Source: Polydactylus sextarius (taxonomy: Eukaryota; Chordata; Actinopteri; Polynemidae). Taken from it: a stretch of 64,000 nucleotides of DNA. Each line of letters opens with the position of its first letter. Position 1 is the stretch's first letter. The stretch is from positions 16,531,313 through 16,595,312 of the forward strand of contig CM028909.1 of the NCBI GenBank assembly GCA_016801845.1, given 5' to 3'. Of the stretch, positions 35,301 through 49,590 are shown piece after piece. The position numbers and the translations under genes are program-made. The notes below the pieces were generated by a model. The model was given only the letters and a program-made list of their open reading frames with translations. It did no database searches and was not told the origin of the DNA.

Positions 35301-36317
35301 CACGTCAACAGCCCGGGAGGGTTCTTCTCCCCCCGCGGTGCGGAGCCCTTCCTCCTGCGGCAGACAGAGGTCACTACACCGCCGCAGCGCTGCACTGAAG
35401 CCGTCAGCCTCCTCTTCGTGGACGGTCACGACTCTGTACAGGGGCGTAGACACAAAACCTGAAAACCTGGGTCCAGATTTCTATGACGGTACCTTAATCA
35501 CTTTTTAGTTTGGACTGTTGATAAAAAAAAAAAAAAGTGTCATCAATCTCATCAATTAAGGTTCTGTTCTATTTTGGTACAAAGCCCTAATTAGTATGAT
35601 CAGTAACACCTGTGTTTATCAATTAATGTCAAAATAGCTGCTGTGAAAAACATTAATGTTGGTTTCATCTTTGCAGTTTACAGGCCTGTAGGTTTTATGG
35701 ATACTAATTAACATAGGGAAAATTAAAGCAGTTTTTATAAAAGACTATAAGATATTAGCTCAATACACAGTTGAGGTGGTAAAACAAGTCAGATACAAGA
35801 TGAAAAACCAGTTTGATTTGTGAGTCAGTGTTGATTTCTGTAATGTGTTTTATTTTCTAGTTGTTTTGTTGTCCCCTTAATGGGTTAAATCAAACGACCA
35901 TATAAGTGAAAAAGAAGTCTGCACCACAGGAAAATGGTATGTAGTACAACTTCCTCACCTTTTACAAAGAGTTTATAACTATTGACTTAAATAATGATGA
36001 ATTAGTAACGTTCCTTCAGGTCAAATATAAGCCGTTGCAAGAGAGGTTTTCCATTATATCACCTTTTTAAATCTGTCAGTACAAGTCATCAAAGCCTGAG
36101 GTAAAATGTATTCCTAAATTCAGCTAAAGCAAATAATACACTTAAAAAACTGAGTTAGTTACATCAAGAGGATGTTTCTCTTCAAACTAATTCACTGTGC
36201 AATGAATCGTTCTGTTTATATTTTTTGTCCGTCCAGGTCAATGGCAATGTCAACTTTAACTTTGGCAAAGTGAGATCCTGTGCACGTGTTACAGAGGACA
36301 GGAATAATGGACACTGA
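35170..36317 (+). ncRNA. Putative spliced divergent transcript with a 27-codon ORF
   Basis: Evidence is splice sites only. A 77-base exon at 35861-35936 has a good acceptor (TTTATTTTCTAG) and ends ATG|GTATGT. The next segment starts after TTTTTTGTCCGTCCAG at 36236 and reads open to a TGA at 36315-36317. When joined, the ATG sits in strong context (AAAATGG) with an in-frame stop upstream, and encodes 27 residues beginning MVNGNVNFNFGKV. A first exon would lie in the GC-rich region 35170-35488, though its donor (ACG|GTACCT) is weak. This may be a long non-coding RNA or a microprotein gene; I do not recognise the peptide. Confidence 0.25.
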
Positions 36318-36319
36318 TT

Positions 36320-37700
36320 TATTGCAGACTTGATCATTCAGTAACTGTATGTCACAATTTCACTTTGCCTTGACACAACCTCTGTTGAAATCTTCCCTCC
36401 CTGTTTCAAGCCCTGCGGTCGTGAGCCTGTTTCTGTCACGCAGGGTAACGCCAATAAATCAACCAAAATCACATGCTGAATCATTTGGACTGTTCAAGTG
36501 GTTTTATACATCAAGTGACTTTCTCAGATGTCACAAGGGAATTTTCCATTTCATATCCTTTACCTGATTCAGTTCCAAGATGACTCTCTTTTCTGTGGAA
36601 GAGGGTGGATGTTCTTCCTTTTCCTGCATTTTGATCCGATGTGTTTACACAGTGTTTTATTACCCGGCATCAACACACCTTCACACATTAATTTCAGTGA
36701 CTTTTCAAGGACTTTTTTTGGTCCCATTTTCTCAAAGTCAAGGCCCAAACATGGCATTGTTTCAACATGTTGACACAGATTAAGGATAATTACTGTTACA
36801 ACACTAGGAATTATTATTATGATGAACTATCAGGCTTTCCAACAGCTCACAAACAAAATAAAAGGGGCTTGAATGTGTTAACACGTCACCTGAACCATGT
36901 CACAGTGATGGCAGCCTGTCTGGTCTTGTCTCTACTTTTTGCAATTAAATTCTCAAACTTTAAGGATTTCAGGCACCTGTGAAAATCCTGATGGCCACAT
37001 TCACATTCCTGTCTTATAATGCATGTGAAGGCATCAGGTAAAACGAATTCAACAAAACTGAGTGAATCTTGAAATCCTGTTTCTGGATTATTCACAAAAA
37101 CTCAAGGCTATGATTTATAAGGTGGGATATGTATTTTATATTTGTGCCATGTCTATCGGAGTTGGATCACTTTAGCATTATTATTTTTTCTTCATATTGA
37201 TCAGGGTCATGTTGTAAATAAAACAAAAATGTACAAATAAAGCATCAAAAAGGCCAAGAGGGTGAATATTTTTATGGGCACGATATATGAAGACAGAGGA
37301 AAAACTTGTTTCCAGATCCGTGTAACTCTGTGAGGTAAGCAGACATTACTGGGGGAAAAAAAAAATAAAAAAAACATTCCTGGCCAAAAAACAATAAGTG
37401 GAATGAGATGATTAGAGCATACAATTGGACGTTCAGTTATAGTATAAACACAAGTGAGCAAAGGACATCCTTCACTACACATTGTAGGCATTACGATTGT
37501 AAAGAAATTTAGAACAGATCATTCTCAATCCCTTTTTTTTTTCCTCTGGATCTCTATTATTTAAGCTTGATATGTGGATTTGAGAACATATTCTGATCCA
37601 TCAGTTACTGAGCCATTATGGAAGCGTAACAACTTGTGCGTGCTTGACTCCTTCTGCTTATTACTACAAACTACGATTTCTTATTTATTGCGTCAGTATT
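36320..37700. other. Spacer before the slc25a33 3' end
   Basis: AT-rich DNA with several short frames that lack start context and family resemblance. The slc25a33 3' UTR may reach into its right side; TTTATT (AATAAA on the minus strand) occurs at 37684-37689 and 37738-37743. Confidence 0.35.
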
Positions 37701-38355
37701 AGGGTCAAAGACCAACTGATGTAGTTTCTTGATGCAGTTTATTGAGCCACTGGTCAAATAAGCATCCAAGTTGTCATTATATTGTAAAAGGTGACTATCT
37801 TTTTTTACAAATAAAAAATAGATAAGCCTGTAGGTATATATATATTTATATTAATGAAAAATATGATAAACTTCTTTGTAATTCAAACTTCAAAACCAGT
37901 ACATCATATTTATGAGACGGATCTGAAAATGGTCTGTGGTCACTACACAGCAAGGAACAGTACTCTTACTTGCACTTTGAATTATTACTAAAGTCGACCT
38001 GTGAGTGTAATCATGTAGTTGCCACTCAAAAAAGGGAAACAAACACTGTCATAAAATAACAAAACATAGAATAACTTAGTTAACTTAACACTCGTCCTCT
38101 AAGAAGATGACCTTTTCACAGGTTTGGAGTTTCAGTAAGTACCACGACTTCTATTTTTTGCTAAACTCCTAACAAGCATTCAATAAAATAATCTGTTTAG
38201 CTCTTTGGACGACAGTAAAATCTGCTTCAGTTCCACCATAAAAGTCTCTGTAGCACCACGACAAAACATGTATGTGCTGCATTTTCAAAAGTCTCTTGCC
38301 CAGTGTGTCTCTGGTTTTCGTGTGGCATCCATCATTAGTCAGGTGAACGCCAACG

Positions 38356-41300
38356 TCACTTGGAGTCTCCCAGCAGATGGACAATGAGTTCATAAGTGGA
38401 CAGGACAATAGCTGTGTTGGGGATTTGTCTAATTAGCTGTGGAATGAGTCCTCTATAAAAAGCAGCATAGCCTTCCTCCACAGCTATTAACCTCCCTGTC
38501 TGGAAGAAATACTTGTACTTGCTGCCTTCCTCACGCAGCCTCGTCCGGATGACCTCTGCAGAGACAAACACAAAGAAGTATTAGTCTTTTATGTACATAT
38601 AAATCTTCTGGTATTATATGTGTGCTGGAGGAGAAACAATGGATGCAAGTGTTTACCATGTGGGTAGGCAATGCAGGACGCACAACCCTTTGAAAAAGCA
38701 GCTGCCATCATCAAGCCCAGGAAGTCTGATGCTCCTTTCTCATTTTCACTCTTCGGGGAAGTGAACTGACTTGTGGCGAGGTGTTTCTTCAGTGTCTCAT
38801 AAATGAGGAAGCAGATCATGGTCTCTGAGATGCCGGCATAGGATGCGGTCAGGCCTCGGTAGAAGCCCCGGATCCCTTCCGTTTTGTAAACATAGCGAGC
38901 GCACTGGAGTGCATTCATCTTCTTCTCTCCTCTGGCTCTGAAATATAAAAGAGGTCAGGCTCATTAGTGCTAAAAATCACATTATGAGAACAGCTACAAT
39001 TAAAAACTAAGCAGCTTTTAAAGTTAAACCAAAATTATAAGCTCTAAATGTTCTGTTTATCAACTAAATCAACATTCCATCCATATAAAAAACAGGAAGC
39101 ATAACACATTTCAGTTCTCATTTAGCTGAATGAGGAGTTAGTCTAAACTTGTTTGAGATCATTTTATCCTTTTGCCCTTTCATTCATAAAGCCACCATTT
39201 TGTGCAGCAGGACAGGTGCTCTTTAAAAGACAGGGTGACCAGACTTGTTCTTGAGCCCTCACATGATACTACTGCCCTGTACTCAATGTAAATATAGACT
39301 CTTCTCCTGTATGCAGGACAGTGCGTCAGCACTGTGTATTTATGGCGCCAGGTCACACGCTCACTCTCGTACACTGTGTAACTCAAGGACAGTGCCATGG
39401 AGGCAGACTCGAAAGGTTTCTACGAAAGGTCACATTTCACACCGGCAAAGTCCCTATAATAAGTCATACTGTTTTACGCTACAATCTGCCTAAAGCTAAA
39501 GAAAGCAAGTACACACAGAGCAAGCAAAATAGAGGCTATACACACTTTTTCTCCAGCTGCATCCTGGTCTTCACCATCCAGATGGGGTTCATCATGGAGT
39601 TGGTGATGAAAGCTGAGGAGGAAAAATAAGTTTATTTTTGTTCAACTTATTGAGGGGAAATTACAGCCTCAGCTCACAATAACAGCATAAACATCTGGAA
39701 AAAATACTGCAGTCAAATATATTGTAATAAATATGTCTTTCTGGGGCTAATGATGTTAGTTTTAGAGGCTTCATAATGGTTTTTTTGTTATTTTTTACAT
39801 AAAGGGGACTGCTCACCTGCAACACCAGCAGACGACATGTGCACCACTCCACTATTAGGGACGAACAGCCCATTGAACATTTCTTTAGACTTCGAGTAAG
39901 CAGCAAAGTAAATGGCTCTGAAACAGAGAGAACAAACTGGTAAAAACTCAACACCAAAGCACCAAATAAAACCCTTAAATATGAATGCATTTGGATTTTG
40001 TCAACGTGATATTATGACCCCTGTGCAATTATGTAAATTGTTTCCATTTGAACTAGTGCGAGTCTTTGACTGAGTGTATCCAGAGCAGTCTGTGTCTCCT
40101 TCCTGCTCTCTCTGCTTGGTTTCTGGAACAAACTGTCACTGAGCAGAATGGGCTGAATAAGCACTGGGCACCACCGATGCCCATAGAGCTGCCCTGAATG
40201 TAATCCGGTCCAAGTTGGCCAGTGGAACGGAGGGACAGTGGAATTACTGAGCAAAGGCTCGTGCAGTGGCTACTCATTAACTGTGGACAAAGTGTGGGTA
40301 ACTCATGAGCCTTCTGAGTTGTACAAAGTCTCAAAGTCTGAACAACATTTTGTGGCAGTTGCCTCAGAACTATTCGTTTTGAGGTTATTACACCATTATA
40401 TAAAATAAAATTTAAAAAAAATTATAAGGAAGTGTACTCCCTAGATAATCATCAGTGAGCCAAGTGGGAAGTAGATGTCTATTTATTCAGACTAAATATA
40501 GAACAAAGAAACTGGAACGTTTCAGTGTAACCATGCATGACTCCAATTTTGTTATGTGATCTAGTAAAAGTTTGACACAAATTCAAACTAGATCAATTAT
40601 TTTCCTGTTTGTTTCATTATGTTTAGACCATAACCAAGCGTGATTCATTCTAGAAAACTCAGTGTCTGTGAAACTTAATTTGTCACAAGCTCAGAAAAAA
40701 AATACAGAGTCTTATTTTGGTGAGAGTCTTGCCGATAGACACCACAACCCAAATAAACTAAGCAGCTGACTCTTTGGGCTCTGTGGAGCTCGGGAGGGGC
40801 TTCCTGTTTACACTGCCCGTCAATGTTTTCTGACATGTATGAGAAAATTATATGCAACTTCCTCCTTTTTTGTTTTCTTTTGTTAACAACCATGATGAGA
40901 AAAAAAAACATTGTCCTGATGAACAGAAACTAGACTCTGAGGCATCACAGGTGCTTCACTTTGTGGCCTTCTTTGCCTCTGCTTTGTTTATTGTGTTTGC
41001 ATATAAGTAAACTTCATTGTACATTATCAGGTAACATCACCTCTGTCTTTATTAAACTAAACTGCAGTGGAAAAACAACAACAGTGAAAATGGATGATGC
41101 ATTTTACAACAACCAGAAAGTGCCGTGTAGACATTTTTACTGTACCTTGAGGGGGCAACACCGACAAGGTTTGGCCCCAGACCACGGAAAAGTGATCTTG
41201 GTCCCTCTTTTTCAAGAATTGATCTAAAATAAAAGCAAAAACCATTAAACACAATTAAATAATTGACAGACATTTATTCGCATAAACAGGAGCTCATATT

Positions 41301-44300
41301 ATAATGTCACTACATTTCTCAGAGCAAATGTTTGCACTATCCCAGGCTCTATTTAGGGTACGTGTGTGATAGCTCGCTCATGCAATCGTTCAAAGTGTTT
41401 CACCAGCCTTCTTCACTTGAGCTGGTTTTGCACAAGTTCATACAAGGTACCCAGTGCCCTCTGCAGCGCCTGATTTGTCATCAGCCACACACCCCCCACC
41501 CGCACACGCAAAGTTTTTAACCCTTTGAAGGCAGTGACCTTCATTCTCCAGATGACAGTCACGTCTGTCTGGGGCTGACCAGGGGAGGAGGTTACAACAG
41601 CAAATCATCTTGGATTTTGTAATGCACACCTCCATCACACACAAGTAGAATGCCTGAAGCACTACGTGACACTGAAACACAACACCTTTTCAAAAAAAGA
41701 TGAATGTGACGTCTGTTCAGGAAAAAGTAGTGCCCAGTCACACGGTTTTCAAGACTGAAGTAAAGGCTTAGAGCTCTGTAAATAATTTCTTGTACATTTT
41801 ACAAAACCACAAGTTTGTAGATGCAAAGACAACCAATAGAAAATTAATTTGTAACAGCTAGTAAGTTGAAAAGCCAGCACAAGAGCCAAAATTAAAAAGA
41901 AATATGTAGATTTTATGGCCTTGGCTGGAGAGGCCACCAGTCAAAACTGGTTTGGTCTGTAGCCTCAGGCCTCAGAAGAGTAGTAATATAACACTGACAT
42001 AGCAACCTGGTTAAAACCTCCCTCATTCCACTTGCAGTGTCCTGGCCTCCTCAACCTGACTCAGACTCATAAAAGGGCTACTTGCACAGACATCACAATA
42101 TCTCTTGTCAGAAGCACATCTAAGGCCTGGTGGAAAACCAGGGTTTGTGTCACACCAACACTAAATACAAGCAGGATGCCTTGTACTTAATACCCACTTA
42201 ATGTAGGACAGGATTAGAGGCTTTAAATTTAAAAGTGTAAATGGAGAAAGCAAATGTCAGGCGCTCTGAAGTACTTTCACAGACTAAATCACATGAATTG
42301 CATGCAACTATACTCAAAATACAGTATTACAGTAGTACAATATTAGACGTGCCTGATCACACACGTCTCCCCAGGTTAACCACAAGATGTAACCACAAAA
42401 ATTAGCAGTTAATAATTATTCCCATCCCTGCATGGTAGTCTTGATAAGACACAAATTGTGCTAGCTAGCTAGAGAGAAGATGTTGCACCGTTGTTTTCAT
42501 GCACACAAACTGAAAACACTCAAGGGGATGTAGTCACAGTATGGTGCTGAATTGTTTCCCTAACAACAACAACAACAACTTACCGCAGGACCTGCAGGAG
42601 TCCAGGTGTAACACTCCCTGGTCTGATTACTCCAGTGCCACTAAGGGTGCCCAGCTGGACCTGAAAGACGGGCCGCAGGGTAAGGCCAGAGGACTGTAAC
42701 CGTGTCTTCAACACCTCCAGGGGGCAGGTCACGATGGCTCCCACCGTACCACTGCACCTGCAAATTGATAACACAACAGATAGGATGAGGAGCCTGAGGG
42801 AGGGATGTCTGAAATCCCATGAGCATAGTACAGAAAGTCCCATTAATCAACACCTGTATGTTTATCATGTTGTTCATGTGATATTATAATACACTGTTTA
42901 ACCTGCTTGGAATGTTATGGTCACATTATTTGCAAGATTATTAATTTTCACATGAGCTTTGACGTTTTTCTATTAGATCATAGCTAAGGAGCAATGAGCA
43001 GCTGGTCAAACACCAGTGTCTGCAATGTAAATACTCCAGTAACTTCACTTGAAGACTTGCTTGCCTGAGGAAAAAAAACTTATTTTAGAAGGCACCTCTC
43101 CACTTTGAGCACACAAAAATAATGCATTTATATCCTTTACATGGCTCAATGACATATAATTTCCTAACGGTGTCTATGAACTTGCTTGTGATAGGCTTAG
43201 ATACCTGGATCAGATTAAACTAAGCCTCTGAACTGTGTCATGTCTGAAGGACAAAGTCAAAGAACTTAGCAAAAGTAATTCCTGACCTAATTGCCCATTC
43301 ACTAATCATCATCCATCTATGCTCCAGTGTCTGATTGTTAGACATTATACAGAGAAAAAAATCATGTGTTCAAAGTCTTGCATATTGCAAAAAGTATTAT
43401 TATTGTTGCTCCACAAATACTTTAGAAATAAACCTAGAGCTGTCATACAAGCTCAGCTGGTTTTTTAAAGAAGTGTTAGAAGTGTTTACACTGTCTCAAT
43501 ATGATAAACATGTTTGACTGCCTTTGATATGTTTGGCTGAAAACATACGAAGCAGTGAACGCTTTCTTTGCATTTCATTTAATTATATTTTGCTTTTTAA
43601 ATACGTATACAAATCACACAATTCACGCGCGGAACTAGAATTGTTTGTCATAACATTTCCAAGGGTAAAATGGCGTCAATTTAAAACAAGCCAATACTGC
43701 CTAAATGTGACCTTAACGTCCGCTGGATGTCATCCAGCTTGTCGTTTTTAAATGACATTATTCAGGCTCTCACAAATATAATTTCTGGGCCAGGTGGTGT
43801 TGAGCTGCTAGCGACCGTACATGGATCTGCGTCTTGGCAAAGTGTTACATAATAACCGAGGACATTATATAGCTAAACGCTAACAGCTCCCGTGACTGCG
43901 CCACGTCCAGACCCTCGGTCCCACCACTGCGGCGACCGGAGTCTCAACTCACCGCTACCTTATGTCTTAAAGTTCAACATTAAAGCCTCAGTTCAGACAG
44001 AGTATTATATTAAACGTTATATTATTTACTCGTAATTTAGACATGACACACACACGGTTAACTGTGATGATATGAATGCTCGATAACGGTAGCTATAGGA
44101 TAGTGGCAAACTTCCGCACGGATATAACGCAAGTTTACTGGTTCAATGCGATGAACGTGTTGCCGGGTGGTTCATTATTCACGGCAACGTTTTATATGTC
44201 ATTTGTTTAAGATGTGGAAAAGTTAACATAAATTATTTTTACATTAATAATAACAGCTAGTACACTACGCGGTGAATGTAACATATCAAACTACAGACAA

Positions 44301-44567
44301 AACGCGGTGCTATGCTAACACGAGCTAGCTCGCCTTTATGTAGTGTAGCATGTTGGCTAGCGGCTCCGTCGCCTGTACGCTACAGTTAATCACATTTTGG
44401 TTCACACACGTTTCTCACGAACAACATATTATAGCCCGAGTTCGAGTTACATCTTCATGTAACGTTAATCGTTGAGTTAATAATAGCTTTGCTCCAGTTT
44501 GAAGCAGCCTCGTTAACGTGACTCACCCCCCGGCGAAGAGATGTAGCAGCGTGTCTCTCTGCGCCAT
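38356..44567 (-). CDS. slc25a33: Mitochondrial pyrimidine nucleotide carrier SLC25A33 (PNC1)
   Basis: Seven phase-matched exons (44567-44527, 42757-42584, 41223-41146, 39917-39817, 39612-39546, 38937-38657, 38555-38356) give 313 residues; human SLC25A33 has 321. The protein is a six-helix inner-membrane carrier that exchanges pyrimidine (deoxy)nucleotides into the matrix, supporting mtDNA and RNA synthesis. The three carrier signatures are visible: CPLEVLKTR, NPIWMVKTR and YPHEVIRTR, each closing the first helix of a repeat. The segments VQLGTLSGTGVIRPGSVTPG, FITNSMMNPIWMVKTRMQLE and GISETMICFLIYE match SLC25A33 and separate it from the paralogue SLC25A36. The first exon encodes MAQRDTLLHLFAGG, and a 1.8-kb first intron follows. 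Its next gene is spsb1, as in human 1p36. Confidence 0.95.
42558..42580. repeat. (AAC)n microsatellite beside a donor
   Basis: A short (AAC)n run, about six units, lies next to the splice donor of the second slc25a33 exon. It is simple sequence. Confidence 0.8.
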
Positions 44568-44830
44568 CTCGGTCTTTTTCAAACAGCCACCATACTGTTA
44601 TTGTGTTTCAGGTTAAAAACAAAATCGCCTCTAACTGATAAAACAAGAGCGACGTCGCTGTGATCCCGACGAGCCTGCTGTGTTAATCCTTGTCTTCCTA
44701 CCGGCTCGGCGGAGCTGTCAGCGCTGGGCGGAGCTGCATGGTGGTCTGAAGAGGAGTCGCGGTGACGTCAGTGGGCCGGGCGGGGGTGTTGTCTACGACG
44801 TCAGGACACGTGCTCGGTTCCTTGGTCTTT
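44568..44830 (-). promoter_or_regulatory. slc25a33: slc25a33 promoter with CRE and E-box
   Basis: GC-rich region upstream of the first exon. It holds a consensus cAMP response element TGACGTCA at 44763-44770, a half-site ACGTCA near 44797 and a CACGTG E-box at 44807-44812. CREB/ATF and MYC/USF-type factors bind such sequences. Control of this gene by them is an inference from motif and position. No TATA box is seen. Confidence 0.5.
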
Positions 44831-46568
44831 AGCCTTTTTTACAGGTTGTTACACAACTGCAACCTGCAACAAACACAGCTTCCGAAAACATCATATGCAC
44901 CACAACATCTGACCTTCACCGGTTTCAGTGTGAAATAACAGACTATAATAATTACTAAATTATGTTTGGTAACATGGTAAGAGACATCAAACAATTTATA
45001 GAGGAACTGATTAATCATCTAATTATTTCTGGTGGGGGCTGGTTTGAGCTGGTTGTCTGGATTGTCTGCCTGAGGTATTAATTATACTAGCCTTGCACTG
45101 TAATGGTTAACAGATGCACAAAAAAACATATTTTGCTCACCTACCCCGTACAAAGTTAATCACTAGTACAGTTCCAGGAAAATAATAACTGGTTTCTACT
45201 GGGACATGTACCATTGGCAACAGTTATGTAACACTTCAGCTGTCTGAGTTTAAAATATAAGAGTTTAGTCTTTTTAGATTTACATTTATTTTGGTGTGGA
45301 ATTCTTACCTTTGTGTTATAATTTTCCACTGCAGCTCAACACTGTTTAACATCATTCACAAATATAGGCATGAAAACTCAACTAATCTTCAGTTTTTCAG
45401 TATCAAATGTGTGTTGTGCTTTTTTTTCTCTTCAATTACAGAGTAAGAACAAGGTTGTTAACATCCTTATGTTCCCACACTTCCCTTGGCACGATTTGTT
45501 CCTTTCTTATTCCACTATAATGGCCTACCTAATCGTTACTTTTGTTCTCTGTGATTTGTTTTTTTCCACCCACTTTAACTATACTTAAACACCAACCTGA
45601 CACAGTTACTAGTGATTTTATATATAGCATACAGTGCATGCTGTAATTAAGTCATAAAATATGAGTAAACAATACAAATGTAGACTTACATGTGGAAATG
45701 GAAGCAGATATCACAACAAACAGAAACTGTGTACGTATATGTAAACTTATTACAAAATGTCAAAGGTCATCACAAGTCATGATGGTAAACATGGATCTGC
45801 ATCTTTACTTCAGACCAGTTGCTTAATATTCATTACCTTCTTCTGATATAGAACATCTCATCTATATTCAGCCTGTTCTGATTCTCCCAAAAAATAGAAA
45901 TACAACCAGATTTTTTTCAGCAGGAAGGATCATAAGACCTTGACTTTAATGTGGGACAAAATGTGACACCGTGATTGTTTACTGTGCCACAATGAACACG
46001 TGGTGTTATGGTATGTGTCCACCACCAATGAGTGATGTGTAATAAATGTTTCAACATAACTCAGGCTGCTGTCACCCTGAGAGATAGAGACACAGGAAAA
46101 ATAAGTTGCTCAATCAGGTCAATAACAACTTGTTTGTCTATCTGTGTGCATAGTTAACACGTATGTTAATACATAACAATCGTAGCAGCGTCTTTGTCAC
46201 AGTGGACTTTAGTTTTGAGTCTGACATAAGAAAAAACACTGACATTGGGACCCACATCATTCTGCTTCCTGACAGAGAGTTCACTTTGCTCCAATGAGCT
46301 TGAACCTTGGCTGTTTACTTTAGTTTGTTAATAGAGTGAGCTATGTAGAGTAACATGTTTTGTGACGAAGTTTGGACTTAGTTTGTATCAGATGTGCCAA
46401 CATCTAATCTAATCCAATCTTCTGTGAAAGAACCAAGCTTTGAGGTGACTGAGGTGATTCTAGTAAAACAATAACAATGGATGAGCAACGAACTTGCAAC
46501 CTGCAAAACACATATTTGTTCTTTAAAGCTTTAAGGACATTTTGCTAATAATATTACTTGTGATTGAA

Positions 46569-46606
<38 letters not shown>

Positions 46607-48050
46607 TGTTGTATTGTTATTTTTACTTAATCTTCCTGTTGGACTCAACAATGAGGCTGGATGATCTGTTGGAAATAGTGACACCAGGTGACCAAATATG
46701 AAACCTGTGACATACAGAACAGTTCCCCACGGCTTTGCCTGACAATAAATGAGATTCAGTAATCCTATTGTGCTTTTGTCCTTTTTTTTGTGTCTGTCCA
46801 CCAGCTGTAGTCAGGTATTAACCCTCGCCTGAGTTTTAATATCCACAGTGTTGTTTGTGAACTACAGGCCTTGTTAAGTTGCAGGTGCAATTTAAATTCC
46901 TTTGGGGTTGTTCGGTGCTTTCAGAAATCCCTCTGGATTTCTCTGAGTCAGCAGCTGAACACAATATTTGTGTGCATCTGCGTGAGAATGCATTAACTTA
47001 ACCAAACCTAATCCGGTGCCTTGAATAAAAATCTAAACCACTACAGGATTAAACCTCCTCGGTTTCTATATCAGTGAAACTGTCAGAGTAGTTGGAGACT
47101 GATGCAGCTGTGACTGAGGCTGAAATCCCACCACACCCGTCCCTCCACCTCCTGCCTCCTGCCTCCTTTAAAGCTGGTATCCCTCGGTGCTTCACTCCCG
47201 TGTAACTTGTTTGCTCTATATTCAACAGTATTACAGTGTAAACCAGCTCACTGAGTTTATATATTAGTGTATTTACTATAATTCTAACTCATTTAACTGT
47301 TTAACTAGTTTAACTGTAATTCATTATTTCTATGTAATATACAGCTTTTAATTAAGTATTGAACATTTTAATAAAAAGACCACAAATAAAACATCACATC
47401 CCATGAATGTCACATTTCATACAACTAAACTGATTTGGATATAGACAGTGTTGTTGTTTTCTACCATCTGTTTTTAGCATCGGTGTGTTCATTTGTTGTT
47501 GCGTCTTCTTTGTCTTTTGACTCATTATCCTCTGAATTATCAGTAAAGCACATAGAACAGTAATGTATTACATGAAACATGCTACACAAATAAAGTTTGA
47601 TTGATTTATTGATTGATATGTACCATTTTTGGAAACACAACATTTCCCAGCAGCCTCAAAATGGAAAAGTGAAATATTAAAAATGGGCTTGGTAATATTG
47701 TAGTTATATTATTATCATATGGACAGTTTAGGGTAAACAGATTCATGTTCTGAATACAAATGTTTCCCATGGTATATAAATTCTGTGGCTCCAAGACCAT
47801 TTTACATTGTAAATCCACTGCCTATTCTAATCTGTGGCCAGTTTTTATATATAATGAAGTGATACAGCAGCACATCCACACGGGTGTTTCTAAATATTCT
47901 GGCTAATTAGATTTTAGGAGTGCAACATTAAATCATTTAATCTTAAATGCATCTTTTCAGGCCACAGTTTAGAGCTTTCCTTTAATAAGATTCACTGCTG
48001 TGACTTTTTTTTTTTTTCTCTCAACAGACTCTTGTATAATCCGTCAACAC
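44830..48050. other. Intergenic spacer slc25a33-spsb1
   Basis: About 3.2 kb of AT-rich DNA with a T31 run near 46573-46604 and short imperfect repeats. The short open frames show no family similarity. I see no gene here. Confidence 0.5.
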
Positions 48051-48073
48051 ACAATAGGTAATTTGAAATAAGC

Positions 48074-48079
48074 TTTAAT
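48074..48079 (-). terminator. spsb1: Candidate polyadenylation signal of spsb1 (ATTAAA)
   Basis: TTTAAT on the plus strand is ATTAAA on the coding strand. It would give a 3' UTR of about 1.5 kb (49590 to about 48055), compatible with the long 3' UTRs of SPSB genes. That region contains A- and T-runs and no other gene. Confidence 0.4.
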
Positions 48080-49590
48080 AGATACAAACAAATCTACAAC
48101 AAGGAATACAAATCAAGTGGAAGCTGCAAGCAAGCAAAAGTAAGTTGTGGCACAGTGTATCCACATCCAGCCGGGCTCTGAACGTGTAGCACATCTGCAC
48201 ATTTAAAAATACTAGTCAACAAGTCTATGATATGGCCTTTGACAATAAGTTGGCAATTTGACCTTATTTTCTGTCTTTTTTCTTTTTTAAACATGTGTGC
48301 AGCATTTTGTGGATTGTCTTTTCTATCGTTACATTGCCTTAAATCTAGAGTTTGTTGATTTAGACACAACTCCTTTCACTTACAGTCCATTTCCACGAAC
48401 CCCCGTGCCCCGCATCTCATAAAACACAAACACTACATCAATGGTTGTCAGCTATGTGAACGTCGGACCCAAGAATGTCAGGTTTTCATTACAACCAGCT
48501 GTTAACACTACAGTAGTTGTATCGTTCTCTGCTTTAACATGTGTAAACCAGTGAAATCAACTGGCGAGTCTGGTTGAATGAATAAAAAAAACAACACACC
48601 TGGGCCTCAACAAGTGGTGGAGAACTACTGAACTACAAAAGCAGGCGTGACAGATTTAAAACAAAAAAAAAAAAAAAAAAAAACAAGGACACTGTTGTAT
48701 CGAGAAAAAATTCCTGCAGATGCATGCTACAAATAATCACAGTGACATTATCCTTTTGTTGAATTTTTTTCCTTTTTTTTTTTTTGCTGATGGTGTTTCT
48801 GCCAGATGTTCTGCCTGGTGTTAAGCAATGGGGCACATCCATAATCACTGAGAAAACTGAGTGCAATGAGCTGGTTGGAGCTGCTTTTCAGCTGCCTCAC
48901 AGTGCATTTATCCACACTGCACTACAGACTCACAATGGAGTGGTCAGCATCTCTATTCTGTGTCGTCTGAACAGCATTTTTTATTTATTTACTATCTATT
49001 TAAAAACCAAGTTTTCTAAAATCAATCAGGATGTCATGTTGGATGTCTCAATTTGAGAGGACGTACAAGTTGATGTGTGTATATGGTGCCACCTGGTGGT
49101 CAGATACCGGCAGTGCATCTCCACACCACAGTTTCCATTGCACATTTTTTTTTTTTAGCACATCAGTATTTCAATTTAAAAGGCTATAAGATAGAAATTC
49201 TTCGATCGTTAAACCTGGAGGTCACAGCAGAGGTACTGACTAAATATGCCACATCAACTTACAAACTGGAGGAGGTACACCAATATGGTGACTGTCATGG
49301 CATCGTCTGGATCAGCATGTGCATAGTGCTCAGTGATTCCTGATTTTTTTTTTTATAAAGTTAGAGAATACAATTGCAAAGAGTCATAAAAACAGGATAA
49401 GAAAAATCAAAAAAAAAAAAAAAAAAAAACGAGTCCAGCCACTGACACAGAAGCATACTTGTTGAATCATTCATGAGTCAGTCCTGGAGGTTTGAGCAAT
49501 GCTGTCAGACGAGTTCAACCCAAGAAGGATCCCAGAGAAACATGAGAAACAGATGAGGGTGTGCTGTTTGTGTTGTGACTGTCAGCGCTG

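Noticed and set aside
36349..36783. Several overlapping plus-strand ORFs of 60-80 codons
   Set aside because: AT-rich spacer, no splice or start context, no resemblance to a family.
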